Part shown: positions 17,048-25,434 of the stretch, piece after piece | Layout: each line of letters starts with the position of its first letter | Position numbering within the stretch: position 1 is the first letter of the stretch | NCBI GenBank assembly: GCA_002919305.1 | Contig: PKFB01000058.1 | Span: 1 to 64,000 of the forward strand | Length of the DNA stretch: 64,000 bases | Direction: 5' to 3' | Source: Actinomycetales bacterium | GTDB taxonomy: Bacteria > Actinomycetota > Actinomycetes > Mycobacteriales > Micromonosporaceae | Translations under genes and position numbers: made by a program | Notes under the pieces: model-generated | Told to the model about the DNA's origin: nothing | Seen by the model: only the letters and a program-made list of their open reading frames with translations | The model's database searches: none

Positions 17048-17801
17048 TCAAGCAGTAGCCGACGTCAACGGCACTGGCTTCTGGTCCCAGGTTCGCCCTT
17101 CCAGAAGACGGCCGCCTTCCTTGGGGGTACGTCCACCCCACTGCTTGAAGAAGAACGGCACGTTTGCGGCCTTGCAGCGATCGCGTAGCGCGATAACCCA
17201 AGCCGGGTCAATGGGTCGGTGGTCTGGGCCGGACTCACCCCGGCGATGGCCCAGCCAATGCCGTTGAGATTGATCGAGTCCACAGGTCCAAGCAACGGCT
17301 CGCATGACACGAAACGTGCCGCTGCTGGTACCTTACGCAAATCGTCAACCCGAAATAGGGTATCTGCGTTCTCAACTGAGACACCCATCCAGAGATTGGG
17401 TGGCCAGTCGAGACGATCAGCGATCTTACGGAGGCGGGTCGATCGTTTCGTGAGAACTTGGTATGTGTGCCGTGGGGTGTCCGCGATGACGGAGAAAATA
17501 TCCCGAACGAAACTGAGAGGTACGCGAGCGTGGAATAGGTCACTCATAGAGTTGACGAAACCATTCTCGGCGTCCGCCGAGCGTAGGGTTGCTGCAGCAC
17601 GTCGGGATGGAGGGCGAGAGCGAATCCGGAGCCGGAGGTGCGTGAATCGCCATCTGCCTGGTACTTCCCCGCTCCCATCGCGCGCAGACGCTTGGCCAGT
17701 GTGAGCGCGTAACAATTGTCGCAACCAGCAGAGATGCGATCGCATCCGGTGGTTGGATTCCAAGTTATCTCCGTCCACTCGATTGCTGTCCGGGTTGCCA
17801 T
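17048..17801 (-). pseudogene. Decayed DUF5131 (phage Gp37/Gp68-like, three-Cys-motif) gene, two frameshifts
   Basis: Starts well with MATRTAIEWTEITWNPTTGC and the three-Cys motif TTGCDRISAGCDNCYA (C-x6-C-x2-C). The first frame breaks near 17560 inside RRTPRMV, where the next frame continues with GFVNSMSDLFHARVP and VLTKRSTRL, then LWMGVSVENADT and [12 protein letters not shown] second break near 17260, after WAIAG, passes to [33 protein letters not shown] and GRTWDQKP. All blocks of the family are present and in order, so decay is recent. It is convergent with the tcmP remnant; the two families are usually neighbours. Confidence 0.8.
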
Positions 17802-17846
17802 AAGGGCACCGTCTCTATAGAGGAGTCGTTTGCGACATTGATTCAT

Positions 17847-18431
17847 AGAGCCATGGGAGTGAACTACTGGAATTTACCTTTAATGCCTGAAGCTGTCAGC
17901 TTAGCGTAGCGATGTGCGGGAGGCTGTGATTGGAGCCCGTCAACCCTGCGGTGTCGCGGATCTTCTAGGGCGCTTCAGATGTGCACTGAATAGCTTTCGC
18001 TCTTATCGGTCAGAAGAGCACGCACCATATGATCTTGAGGAGAGCGTCGGATTATAGGTGGGTAGTGGTGACGTATCCCTCTGTCTGGTGATCCACAGGG
18101 CAAGAGGGTGTTCAGCTGCGTGAATACCGCCGCTGGTACGCCGGTAACAGTGAATCCTCATGTCGATGAGGCGGGCGATCGGCAGGCGAGCCGGCTTGGA
18201 GGCCGGGGTTGACGTGTCGGGGCGACGCTCCAGCGGAGCTGCCTGGGAAGGCGGCGACTTCGTGGGCAGCTCGGGCATGGAGATCTAGTGGATCCCTCGC
18301 ACTAGGTCCTTTGTCGCTGCGCAGGAAGCGGACCGGTTGAACATCTGCCGGGTCGCCGGCATCGCCGCGTGTGGTCCTCCGAAGCGGGCAGGCTTTCGTG
18401 TGCGGGGTTTCCCTGCTATAACGATGAGCTT
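17847..18431. other. Intergenic region of about 600 bases, no supported gene
   Basis: Between the DUF5131 remnant and the TetR operator. Short frames exist on both strands but none has a plausible start, ribosome-binding site or family. Composition is mixed, AT-richer near 17840-18060. It may hold remnants of the same decayed insertion. Confidence 0.4.
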
Positions 18432-18479
18432 AGTACTTCATGTGAAGTGGTATGGATGTAGTACTACGTGTGGAGTGGT
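18432..18479. promoter_or_regulatory. Tandem operator upstream of the TetR gene
   Basis: Two 20-base direct repeats start at 18432 and 18460 (28-base spacing) and match at 17 of 20 positions. The first contains the perfect palindrome ACTTCATGTGAAGT (18435-18448). The second holds a degraded form, ACTACGTGTGGAGT. They end about 18 bases before the tetR start, so autoregulation by the TetR protein is the natural reading. Confidence 0.65.
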
Positions 18480-18497
18480 GTTGGGGTCGGAGGGATA

Positions 18498-19070
18498 ATG
18501 CGACAGAACCTGGCGCGGCGTGCGGCGTTGCTCGATGCGGCGATCGAAGTGCTCGCTCGGGAAGGGGCGCGAGGACTCACGTTCCGGGCGGTCGATGCTG
18601 AGGCCGGCGTACCCATCGGTACCGCCTCCAACTACTTCGCTAACCGGGATGACCTGCTCAGCCAAGTCGCCCGGCGGTTCTATGACCGGCTGCTGCCCGG
18701 TGCCGTCGCCAGCATGGAAGAGGTCGCCGGTCGCACCGACCGGGCCACTGTCACGCAGCTGATGCGCGGCATCGTCGAGCGGGTCAGTGAATTCCGCTCC
18801 GGGTACCTCGCGCTGCTGGAGCTGCGTTTGGAGGCCACCCGGCGCCCCGAGCTGCGTATCCAACTGACCGAGCGTATCCGCGCCGACATCGACGCCAATA
18901 TCGAAAACCACCGTCAGGCGGGGATGCCTGGCGACGCGACGTCGGTCAAGCTGCTCTACCTAGCTCTGAACTGGCTGATCCTGGAAAGCCTCACGCTGCC
19001 GGATGTGTTCGACCCGGCACAGCGGGATGAGCTGATCGTGGCGGCGGTGGAGCGGCTGATCCCTGAGTGA
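18498..19070 (+). CDS. TetR/AcrR-family transcriptional regulator
   Basis: 190 residues. The N-terminal helix-turn-helix is clear: RRAALLDAAIEVLAREGARGLTFRAV followed by EAGVPIGTASNYFANRDDLLSQV (about 8-55). The remainder is the helical ligand/dimer domain. ATG at 18498 follows GGAGGG. Its target may be itself only: the gene downstream is convergent and there is no transporter or enzyme adjacent in the same direction. The tandem palindromic repeats just upstream are probably its operator. Confidence 0.9.
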   Translation: MRQNLARRAALLDAAIEVLAREGARGLTFRAVDAEAGVPIGTASNYFANRDDLLSQVARRFYDRLLPGAVASMEEVAGRTDRATVTQLMRGIVERVSEFRSGYLALLELRLEATRRPELRIQLTERIRADIDANIENHRQAGMPGDATSVKLLYLALNWLILESLTLPDVFDPAQRDELIVAAVERLIPE

Positions 19071-19208
19071 ACCGCGCTCCGCGACACCCTGCGGCTTGGC
19101 GGGTCGGCTTTGGCTCGTTTCCGCATGTCGGCGGCGGTGGCCAGCGGCGCAGGGCGGCGCGGACGCGCGTACCCCTAATGGGAAGGGAAGCGCAGGGCAA
19201 GGTGTGAA

Positions 19209-19236
19209 GGGGAGACGACGGCTACGCCGTCTCCCC
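19209..19236. terminator. Hairpin between convergent tetR and CGNR genes
   Basis: GGGGAGACG (19209-19217) pairs perfectly with CGTCTCCCC (19228-19236) over a 10-base loop; an alternative stem uses GACGGC/GCCGTC. Placed between convergent genes, it could serve both directions. Confidence 0.6.
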
Positions 19237-19279
19237 ATGACGTACGGGATCGACGTGTGGGATCGATCGGTCGATTAGG

Positions 19280-19831
19280 TCAGACGGCCTGTAACGCGGC
19301 GGCGCGTTTGCGGGCGCGGTGGGCGGCCACGTGGGAGCGGGTGGCGCAGCGTTCCGAGCAGAAACGCCGACAAGCGTTGGATGAGGTATCCAGATAGACG
19401 TTGCGACACCGCTCGTCAGCGCACACGCCGAAGCGTGAGCTGCCATGCTCACAGAGCCACACCGACAACCCCCACACCGCTCCGGCGATGTATTCGGCGC
19501 TGACTGAGGCGCCGCGGCCGGTCACATGCATGTGCCAGCTACTGGAGTCGTGCCCGGAAATGCGTGGCTGAACCGGATGTGCCACGAGGAGGGCATTGAG
19601 CGCCTCGACGGCACGGGCATCCTCGCCCGCCGTCCCCAGCTCGAACACCTCACGGAGCCGCTTCTGAGCGCGGCGCATGATCGTGACGTCTTTCTCGGTG
19701 GCCCGTTCGGCCAACCAGGTTCGGGCGCCGAAGAGTGCCCGGAGATCCGCGAGATTCTCCAAGGGAGCGTTGACAAGCTCTACTGCCGTCCGGGCGTATG
19801 CGTCGAAGTCCACGTGAATAACGGTAGACAA
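19280..19831 (-). CDS. CGNR zinc-finger/ABATE-domain transcriptional regulator
   Basis: 183 residues. The N-terminal part is the ABATE-type stress-associated helical domain (VELVNAPLENLADLRALFG; TWLAERATEKDVTIMRRAQKRLREVF), the C-terminal part the CGNR zinc finger: FGVCADERCRNVYLD and RRFCSERCATRSHVAAHR, whose four cysteines bind zinc. These proteins are predicted DNA-binding regulators. The most upstream start is a TTG at 19831; GTG at 19813 is possible. Divergent from the methyltransferase, with an inverted repeat between. Confidence 0.85.
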   Translation of the reverse strand: MSTVIHVDFDAYARTAVELVNAPLENLADLRALFGARTWLAERATEKDVTIMRRAQKRLREVFELGTAGEDARAVEALNALLVAHPVQPRISGHDSSSWHMHVTGRGASVSAEYIAGAVWGLSVWLCEHGSSRFGVCADERCRNVYLDTSSNACRRFCSERCATRSHVAAHRARKRAAALQAV

Positions 19832-19836
19832 CTCTA

Positions 19837-19854
19837 AGGCTATGTAACTAGCCT
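19837..19854. promoter_or_regulatory. Inverted repeat between divergent CGNR and methyltransferase genes
   Basis: AGGCTA (19837-19842) mirrors TAGCCT (19849-19854) across TGTAAC. It lies in the 55-base gap between the divergent genes, so a regulator binding here could control both; the CGNR protein is the obvious candidate. Confidence 0.4.
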
Positions 19855-19886
19855 AAGTTTTCTCGCTCCTTACACAGGAGGTTGTC

Positions 19887-20657
19887 GTGAGCTCAGAGAC
19901 ATCGCCCGCGATCGACGCTCTGGCCTGGCAGGAGAGCTGGGACCGACAACAGGAGGCATACCTGCCGGACCGTGAGGAGCGGATCAGCGCAATGCTCGAC
20001 GTGGTGGCCGCCGTCACCAATGGCGCGCCACGCGTTCTGGATCTGGCCGGTGGCACCGGATCGATCTCGCTTCGGGTGCTGCGGCGCTTCACCACGGCCC
20101 AGGTCACTCTGCTCGATATGGATCCGCTGCTGATGGGCATCGCCCGGGCGACCTTCGGGAACCGGATCGAGTACGTGTCGTTGGACCTGCGGTCGCCCAA
20201 CGCCCTGGCGGCGCACTTTGCTGATAAGCGATTCGACGCCGTCCTGACCGCCACCGCCCTGCACTACCTGCCAGCGGAGCGGCTGAGCGCCGTGTACGCG
20301 GAGGTCGCGCACCTGATTGAGCCGGGCGGGGTGTTCATCAACGCCGAATCCATGCCCGACGACGGGCTACCCGACCTCAACCAGCGGCTACTTGACTATC
20401 GGCGGCGCTGGCGAGAGAGCCGGTACGCCACCGGCGCGGCGCTGTCGTGGCCCCAGTGGTGGGAGCTGGCTGCCCAAGACCCGGCCTTAGCGAAGCTGCT
20501 GGAGGAGCGACGGGCGCTGCTGGGGGAGAAGAACATCTCCAGCGAGACCGTGAAACCCGTCTCGTGGCACATCGCCGCGTTACGGGAGGCCGGCTTCCGT
20601 GAGGTCGGTGTGGTGTGGCGTGGTCTGACCGACGCCGCCGTGGCCGGCGTTCGTTGA
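19887..20657 (+). CDS. Class I SAM-dependent methyltransferase
   Basis: 256 residues. Motif I VLDLAGGTGSISLRVLRRF (about 50-68), the acidic loop LLDMDPLLMG, motif III-like FDAVLTATALHYLP, and a post-motif segment EPGGVFINAESMP. This is the generic UbiE/Tam-like small-molecule methyltransferase pattern; the substrate is unknown. GTG start after ACAGGAGG. Divergent from the CGNR regulator across 55 bases, which suggests the regulator controls it. Confidence 0.85.
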   Translation: MSSETSPAIDALAWQESWDRQQEAYLPDREERISAMLDVVAAVTNGAPRVLDLAGGTGSISLRVLRRFTTAQVTLLDMDPLLMGIARATFGNRIEYVSLDLRSPNALAAHFADKRFDAVLTATALHYLPAERLSAVYAEVAHLIEPGGVFINAESMPDDGLPDLNQRLLDYRRRWRESRYATGAALSWPQWWELAAQDPALAKLLEERRALLGEKNISSETVKPVSWHIAALREAGFREVGVVWRGLTDAAVAGVR

Positions 20658-21458
20658 ACAGGCGCTGCGCGACGGATCCATCGCGTCTATCGTGGCATCC
20701 ATCGCGCGGTCACCGTTCGTGATCCCGAGTACAAGGTCGCGTGTAAGAGCGTGTAAGAGAGCGCTGCCCGGAGTGATTTCTGTCGTCACGCCCGCCATCT
20801 ACCCGGCGCGGGAGACGACCAGAGGGCGACCGAACCGGGCGCGTGACCTCCTACACCGACTGGGTGGTGTCGGCGAGGTGAAAGACGACGGGGCGCCACC
20901 CTGCGCCAAGTGATCTCGGTCGTGTCTTCGTTGTTGATCTCGCTTCCTTGTCCTTGAAGTTCCGAGCCAAACACCTTCGAGGAAAAGACAACCGGGGCCG
21001 GCGTCCGTCGTCCTGGCGGTCAGCTGGATTGACACCTCAATCATGATCTGCGTGCTCAAAATAGTGGAGCTGCCAGAGACATCGAGAATACGAAATTCAG
21101 GCAGTCACACTATGTGATCATTTTGGTGCCCTGCCTCGCCGGTGCGCCGCAGGATTCGGATATTTGGCAGCTTTCGAGATTGTCCCGACATGCGATACGG
21201 CAGGGTAATGATCGTCGGGCTGCTTATGCTCGGCTCATTCGTTGCTGATTGTTACTCAATCGTGATGTTGCTCCCGGTTAAAAATTATTTGTTTGATGTT
21301 GAGAAATGATCCCTGCTTAAGTTGGGAAGTGGTGCAAATCGCGCCTGAGCAAGACTGATGATCAATGAGATCCCCTACAACAGGTGTTGTGGATCAATCC
21401 GCTTTTCATGAACTTTGCTTGCAAGATTTCTATTGTCCTGCAACGCTTCCCTCGTCGC
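20658..21458. other. Long intergenic region, AT-rich in its second half
   Basis: About 800 bases without a supported gene. From about 21040 the sequence becomes clearly AT-richer than its neighbours (runs such as AAAAATTATTTG near 21280). A 10-base tandem duplication, GCGTGTAAGA, lies at 20739-20758. The AT-rich part looks like imported DNA or an extended promoter region for the secreted protein gene. Confidence 0.45.
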
Positions 21459-21488
21459 TCGATTGATTGATTCCGATCAATCAATCGA
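21459..21488. promoter_or_regulatory. 13-base-pair inverted repeat before the secreted protein gene
   Basis: TCGATTGATTGAT (21459-21471) and ATCAATCAATCGA (21476-21488) are perfectly complementary with a 4-base centre; each arm contains GATT repeats. It lies 48 bases before the GTG of the small secreted protein, in the promoter/leader zone. Either an operator or a strong mRNA hairpin. Confidence 0.55.
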
Positions 21489-21536
21489 AGGGGTGGAGGT
21501 GTTCGGTTTTCTAGCAGCGCTTAAAGGAGGCGAGCT

Positions 21537-21848
21537 GTGAGAGACCGAGGATTGGTCAGGGCATTGGTTATCGCCATGACATGTGCGGCGGTCATCTTCG
21601 GCACTTCCCCCGCCAACGCGGGCGACACCAGGCGTGTGAGTGGATGCGCTGCGCACTGGCGCAATACTGCCGCCTGGAACGAGTGTCAGGAACACTCTAG
21701 CCAGCCTGTTGAAGTGCGGCTCCATGTTGCCTGCAGTGCTCAGCCAGACTGGGCAGGAGCGTGGAGGTTGGTTAAAGGATACATTGATCCACTTGACCGC
21801 CATGAGTGCCGATTCTCAGCGCAGAGCGCGTACAATGCTTTCCGCTGA
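21537..21848 (+). CDS. Small secreted protein, four cysteines
   Basis: 103 residues starting at GTG 21537 behind a near-perfect AAAGGAGG. A signal peptide is clear: basic start (MRDRGLVR), hydrophobic core (ALVIAMTCAAVIFG), cleavage expected after SPANA. The mature part of about 75 residues has four Cys (SGCAAHW, WNECQEH, HVACSAQ, RHECRF), so two disulfides are likely, and many Trp. No family recognised. The ABC transporter genes follow 70 bases after its stop, but it carries its own signal peptide, so a substrate relationship is only a guess. Confidence 0.65.
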   Translation: MRDRGLVRALVIAMTCAAVIFGTSPANAGDTRRVSGCAAHWRNTAAWNECQEHSSQPVEVRLHVACSAQPDWAGAWRLVKGYIDPLDRHECRFSAQSAYNAFR

Positions 21849-21931
21849 GATTCCGTGCTTAAGGTCCTGAGGTATGCCCGCCGCCGTTATTTGAAAGGTG
21901 GCGGGCATCAGCAGAGATGCGTGGGGTAGAA

Positions 21932-22675
21932 GTGATCATTGAGGCGAAGGGCCTGGCTCAGGGATACGGGCGGAAGCTGGTTTTCTCTGGTCTTCGACTG
22001 TCGCTAGGAGTCGGGACCGTAGGGCTGCTCGGACCGAACGGCGCGGGTAAGACGACTCTGCTGCGGACCCTGGCGACGATCATTCCACCCCGTCAGGGCA
22101 CGTTACGCATCGACGGGCGGATGATAAGGAGGGCGGCGGAGGTCCGCGAGGCGCGACGTCGGATCGGATATTTACCGCAGCACTTTGCCTACTTCCCCGG
22201 CTTCACCGTCTACGAGTTCGTCCGGTACTGCGCCTGGCTGCGCGAGGTACCAGAAGCGACGGCACACGAGGAGACGGAACGGGCGATCGCCGCCGTGAAT
22301 CTGACCGCGCAGTCCGGCCGTAAGCTTCGGAGCCTCTCGGGTGGGATGCTGCGTCGGTGTGGGATCGCGCAAGCAATTGTTGGGCGTCCCCGTGTGGTGC
22401 TGCTCGATGAGCCGACCGTTGGGCTCGACCCGGAGCAGCGGCTGGAGTTCCGGGAAATCGTACGGTCGCTCACCGATGCGACGGTCGTGCTGAGTACGCA
22501 TCTGGTGGAGGACGTCGCCGCGGTCTGCGACCGAGTGCTGGTGATGCAGGGCGGCGAGATCAGATTCGATGGGACCCCCGACGAGCTCGCCGGTCTGGCC
22601 CGGCCTGGGGCGCGAGGGGACAGCCCACTGGAGCGCGGCTACACCACCGTGTTGAGCAACCGGGTGGCGGCATGA
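21932..22675 (+). CDS. ABC transporter ATP-binding protein
   Basis: 247 residues. Walker A LLGPNGAGKTTLLRTL, Q-loop GYLPQHFAYFP, signature LRSLSGGMLRRCGIAQ, Walker B VVLLDEPTVGLDP, and the H-loop STHLVEDV. The type is that of single-domain ABC-2 ATPases working with separate membrane subunits. I chose GTG at 21932, which follows GTGGGG and gives the expected N-terminus; an ATG at 21917 is an alternative. Its end overlaps the next start (ATGA at 22672). Confidence 0.9.
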   Translation: MIIEAKGLAQGYGRKLVFSGLRLSLGVGTVGLLGPNGAGKTTLLRTLATIIPPRQGTLRIDGRMIRRAAEVREARRRIGYLPQHFAYFPGFTVYEFVRYCAWLREVPEATAHEETERAIAAVNLTAQSGRKLRSLSGGMLRRCGIAQAIVGRPRVVLLDEPTVGLDPEQRLEFREIVRSLTDATVVLSTHLVEDVAAVCDRVLVMQGGEIRFDGTPDELAGLARPGARGDSPLERGYTTVLSNRVAA

Positions 22676-23928
22676 TCCGGGCCTTCTGGATTGAACTGCG
22701 TCGGTCACCCCTGCGCTGGGCGTTACCGGTGTTGATCGCGATTGAGCTCGGCATGCTCTTCGGCCGGAATACCGACTGGATCGGGGTCTGGCCGCAGGCG
22801 AGCGCCGCCGCCCAGGTCCCCGTCGCGGAGATGGCGATTCTCCTCTCCGCCGCTGCAGCCTGGTCGGCGGCTCGGGTGCAGCGAGCCGACGGGATCGAGC
22901 AGTGGAGCGCGGTGGCCCGCCCGCTCTGGCAGAGAGAGGCCGTGCATCTGGCCGCCACGGTGGTGTACGGGCTCATCCCGCTGCTCGTGGGGGCTATCGC
23001 GGCCGCCGTGGTGAGCGTCGGCACCGCCGGCCCGGGGTTCCTCTGGCCGAGTTACCTCCTCCTCGGTGCCACCGTCGTGATCATCGCCGCTGCCCTGGGA
23101 CACCTGGCGGGGCGGCTGACCCAAAGTTGGCTCGTTCCGTTGCTGATCGGGGCAGGGGTCTACCTCGGGCTGCTCTGGTTCGCCTCCTCGGACACCTTCA
23201 GCTTCTCTGTCCTATCCGGAGCGCCCCAGGTGGAGATCACCACGCCGGCCCTGCTGACTCGGCTGGCACTCGCCGTCGCCTTGGTGGTGGCCGCCGTAGG
23301 GTTTCAGCCTCCGTCGAGGTCTAGCTGGACAGAGCATCGGTATCGGGCGACGGTGCTCCCCAGTCTGCTGGTACTGCTCACCATCGTCGGGGTCATGACG
23401 GCCGGCCCGTTACGTCAAGGCCGGGAGCCGCCGGATGAGCCGCTCTGCTCCGACCGCGTACCCCAGGTGTGTATCTGGCCGGAACACCGTCGCCACTTGG
23501 CGGAGCTGACGGCGATCGCGGAGCGGCTTGAGGCGGTGGCGGCTTCAAGGTTGTTCGTTATCCCGGAGTCGTTCCATGAGGAGGGGCTGCGTACTCCAGA
23601 AGACGGCGCCACCTTCCCGGTCACCCTCGGCTTGTGGGCCGCTGCCCGGGGAATGGCGTACGGCGTGCTGAACGCCTCCTTCGGGGACGAGTCGCTGTGT
23701 GCCCCCGCGACCGCGGCCGGAGAGGAGCAGCAGCAGGAGGCGCTCACCGAAATGCTTGAGTGGCTGGTGGCACGCGCCTGGGGCGGCATGCGTCCAGCTG
23801 ACTACCACGGTGGGTTCGACTACGACGAGGAGGAGCTTCGGCGGGTGCTGCGGCTACCTGATGACGAGCAGTTCGAGTGGGCGCGGGAACGGATCACCAC
23901 CGCGTACGAGGCGACCTGTGGGGCGTAA
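22672..23928 (+). CDS. ABC transporter membrane protein with C-terminal soluble domain
   Basis: 418 residues. The first 255 hold about six hydrophobic segments (e.g. VVYGLIPLLVGAIAAAVV, LLLGATVVIIAAALGHLAG). After the last one the chain leaves the membrane: residues about 260-418 form a soluble, probably extracytoplasmic domain with four Cys (LCSDRVPQVCIWPEHRRHL at its start, SLCAPA and a C-terminal TCGA). The arrangement is unusual for an ABC-2 permease. Overlaps the ATPase by 4 bases and the next gene by 11. Confidence 0.8.
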   Translation: MIRAFWIELRRSPLRWALPVLIAIELGMLFGRNTDWIGVWPQASAAAQVPVAEMAILLSAAAAWSAARVQRADGIEQWSAVARPLWQREAVHLAATVVYGLIPLLVGAIAAAVVSVGTAGPGFLWPSYLLLGATVVIIAAALGHLAGRLTQSWLVPLLIGAGVYLGLLWFASSDTFSFSVLSGAPQVEITTPALLTRLALAVALVVAAVGFQPPSRSSWTEHRYRATVLPSLLVLLTIVGVMTAGPLRQGREPPDEPLCSDRVPQVCIWPEHRRHLAELTAIAERLEAVAASRLFVIPESFHEEGLRTPEDGATFPVTLGLWAAARGMAYGVLNASFGDESLCAPATAAGEEQQQEALTEMLEWLVARAWGGMRPADYHGGFDYDEEELRRVLRLPDDEQFEWARERITTAYEATCGA

Positions 23929-24595
23929 CAGGATCTGGCCCGGCGGCCGGTACAGCGCCGTGAGGTGGTGGCTGCGTACCCACCGGATCTGGGCGGTCGC
24001 GGTCACACAGCTGGGGGTCGCGGTCGTCTGCGCGGTCTGGGGTGGGCTTGAGATGTCTGTCCCGGCCGACACCCCTCAAGGGTCGGTGAACGTAGCGTTG
24101 TGGGTTTTCCTCCCGGTGGTGGCCGCGATCGCCATCGCGATCGGGATGACCGGGGACATGGCGTCCTTCGAGGAGCGGGCCGCTCGGTGCCTGCTTGGGG
24201 TGGAATTCGGGTACCTCGGGGCCGGGCTCGCCGTGACGGCCCTGGTGCTCGGGGTAGCGGCGTACCTCGGCGGTGTCGGCGACGTCGTGCCCGAATTGCT
24301 CCGCAATCTGGTCCTGTGGCTTGGCCTGGCGCTCCTGTCCGGGCGGATCCTTGGGCGTTCCCTCGCCTGGGTGGCACCGCTGACCGTCGTGGTGCCTTTG
24401 GACTACTTCGGCTACGACGCCCGCACTCAGCCCCACGGTTGGGCGATCCCGCTGCGGGAGTTCGACGCCGTCACGGCGACGGTGGCGGTCCTGGTGCTCG
24501 GGTTCGGCTTAGGCACCACCGCGCTGACCAGATGGCATGGGTACGCGGTGCGGCGCGCTGCTGACCGCTACGCACCGCGTACCCGAGGAGACTGA
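23918..24595 (+). CDS. Second ABC transporter membrane subunit
   Basis: 225 residues from the GTG at 23918 inside the end of the previous gene (GAGG upstream). Six hydrophobic segments, including IWAVAVTQLGVAVVCAVWGG, VALWVFLPVVAAIAIAIG, LAVTALVLGVAAYLGG and ATVAVLVLGFGLGTTALT. It contains no soluble domain. Together with the preceding two genes it forms a complete three-part transporter. The sequence in other frames upstream is open but belongs to the previous gene. Substrate unknown. Confidence 0.75.
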   Translation: MGRNRIWPGGRYSAVRWWLRTHRIWAVAVTQLGVAVVCAVWGGLEMSVPADTPQGSVNVALWVFLPVVAAIAIAIGMTGDMASFEERAARCLLGVEFGYLGAGLAVTALVLGVAAYLGGVGDVVPELLRNLVLWLGLALLSGRILGRSLAWVAPLTVVVPLDYFGYDARTQPHGWAIPLREFDAVTATVAVLVLGFGLGTTALTRWHGYAVRRAADRYAPRTRGD

Positions 24596-24633
24596 GCCAG
24601 AGGTGTGCCTGCGGCACCCAGATCCGGTCGCGC

Positions 24634-25269
24634 TCAGATGTCGAGGTCTTCGATACCGGGGTTGTCCAGGGCCTGCTTGACCAGTTGAAGCAGCTCCGCG
24701 GGGATGTGTTCGGCGAGCTGGTCTAAGTTTTCGTAGACCTCCAGGGTGGCCTCGCCGGGGTCTCCCACGTGTCCCATCCACTCCCCGAACGGGAACTCGC
24801 CACGTGACCAGGCCGCCTTCCAGTCCATCCACGGTGGTCGGGCGCCGCGCATCCGCTGCGCCTGCTGTCGCGCCGCGCCGAACAGCTGCTCGAATCCCTG
24901 GCCGCTCAGCAGGTTCTCCAGCCAGTTTTGGGCGTCGGCGAAGCCGATCCAGAACGGGCCGCTGCGGGTGTGGACGGCGAACCGGCCCTTGGCGGTCTGA
25001 TAGACCGTGAAGACCTCAACGCGCCCACCCTGAGATTGGTGTCGCCACTGGGCTAGCTGCCGGCCGGTGAAGCGTTTGCGCTGGGTGTTGCCGCCGCTGC
25101 CGACCCTGACCGTGATCTCGTGATAGCCGGCCTTCGCCGCCTCCTCGGTCTCCACGAATTGCCGCAAGGCGCGGGCGATGGCCAGCGAGAGGTTGCCGCC
25201 GGCCAGTTCTTGGGCGCGGGCGAACAGCGGTAGATCGTCATCGGACACATAGATGGTCTTGTTCGGCAT
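24634..25269 (-). CDS. EXLDI-family protein
   Basis: 211 residues ending in EDLDI, the C-terminal signature that names the EXLDI family of actinobacteria. The N-terminus (MPNKTIYVSDDDLPLFARAQELAGGNLSLAIARALRQFVE) looks like a small ribbon-helix-helix module, the middle is basic (NTQRKRFTGRQLAQW). ATG at 25269 after GGAGG. The end of this gene is convergent with the ABC operon (39 bases apart). Function of the family is not established as far as I know. Confidence 0.8.
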   Translation of the reverse strand: MPNKTIYVSDDDLPLFARAQELAGGNLSLAIARALRQFVETEEAAKAGYHEITVRVGSGGNTQRKRFTGRQLAQWRHQSQGGRVEVFTVYQTAKGRFAVHTRSGPFWIGFADAQNWLENLLSGQGFEQLFGAARQQAQRMRGARPPWMDWKAAWSRGEFPFGEWMGHVGDPGEATLEVYENLDQLAEHIPAELLQLVKQALDNPGIEDLDI

Positions 25270-25434
25270 GGCAGCCTCCGACCCCGCTAGTACGTACACC
25301 TATACGTATACGGTAGCTCGGTTATGACGAGATGACCCCTGCGCGAATGGCACGAATAGCGGGAGCGCAGGGACCGGGCTGGACGAGCTGAACGGTGAGA
25401 AGACGAAATGGGAAGAGGTTTGTACTCTCAACGC

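Noticed and set aside
18003-18278. 91-residue leftward frame between the DUF5131 remnant and tetR
   Set aside because: Pro/Ser-rich, no ribosome-binding site, no recognisable domain.
15885-18497. tRNA or integrase marking an insertion site of the decayed module
   Set aside because: No cloverleaf, integrase or transposase is visible in this stretch.
20799-21059. 86-residue leftward frame in the long gap
   Set aside because: No plausible start or family; sequence unlike a folded protein.
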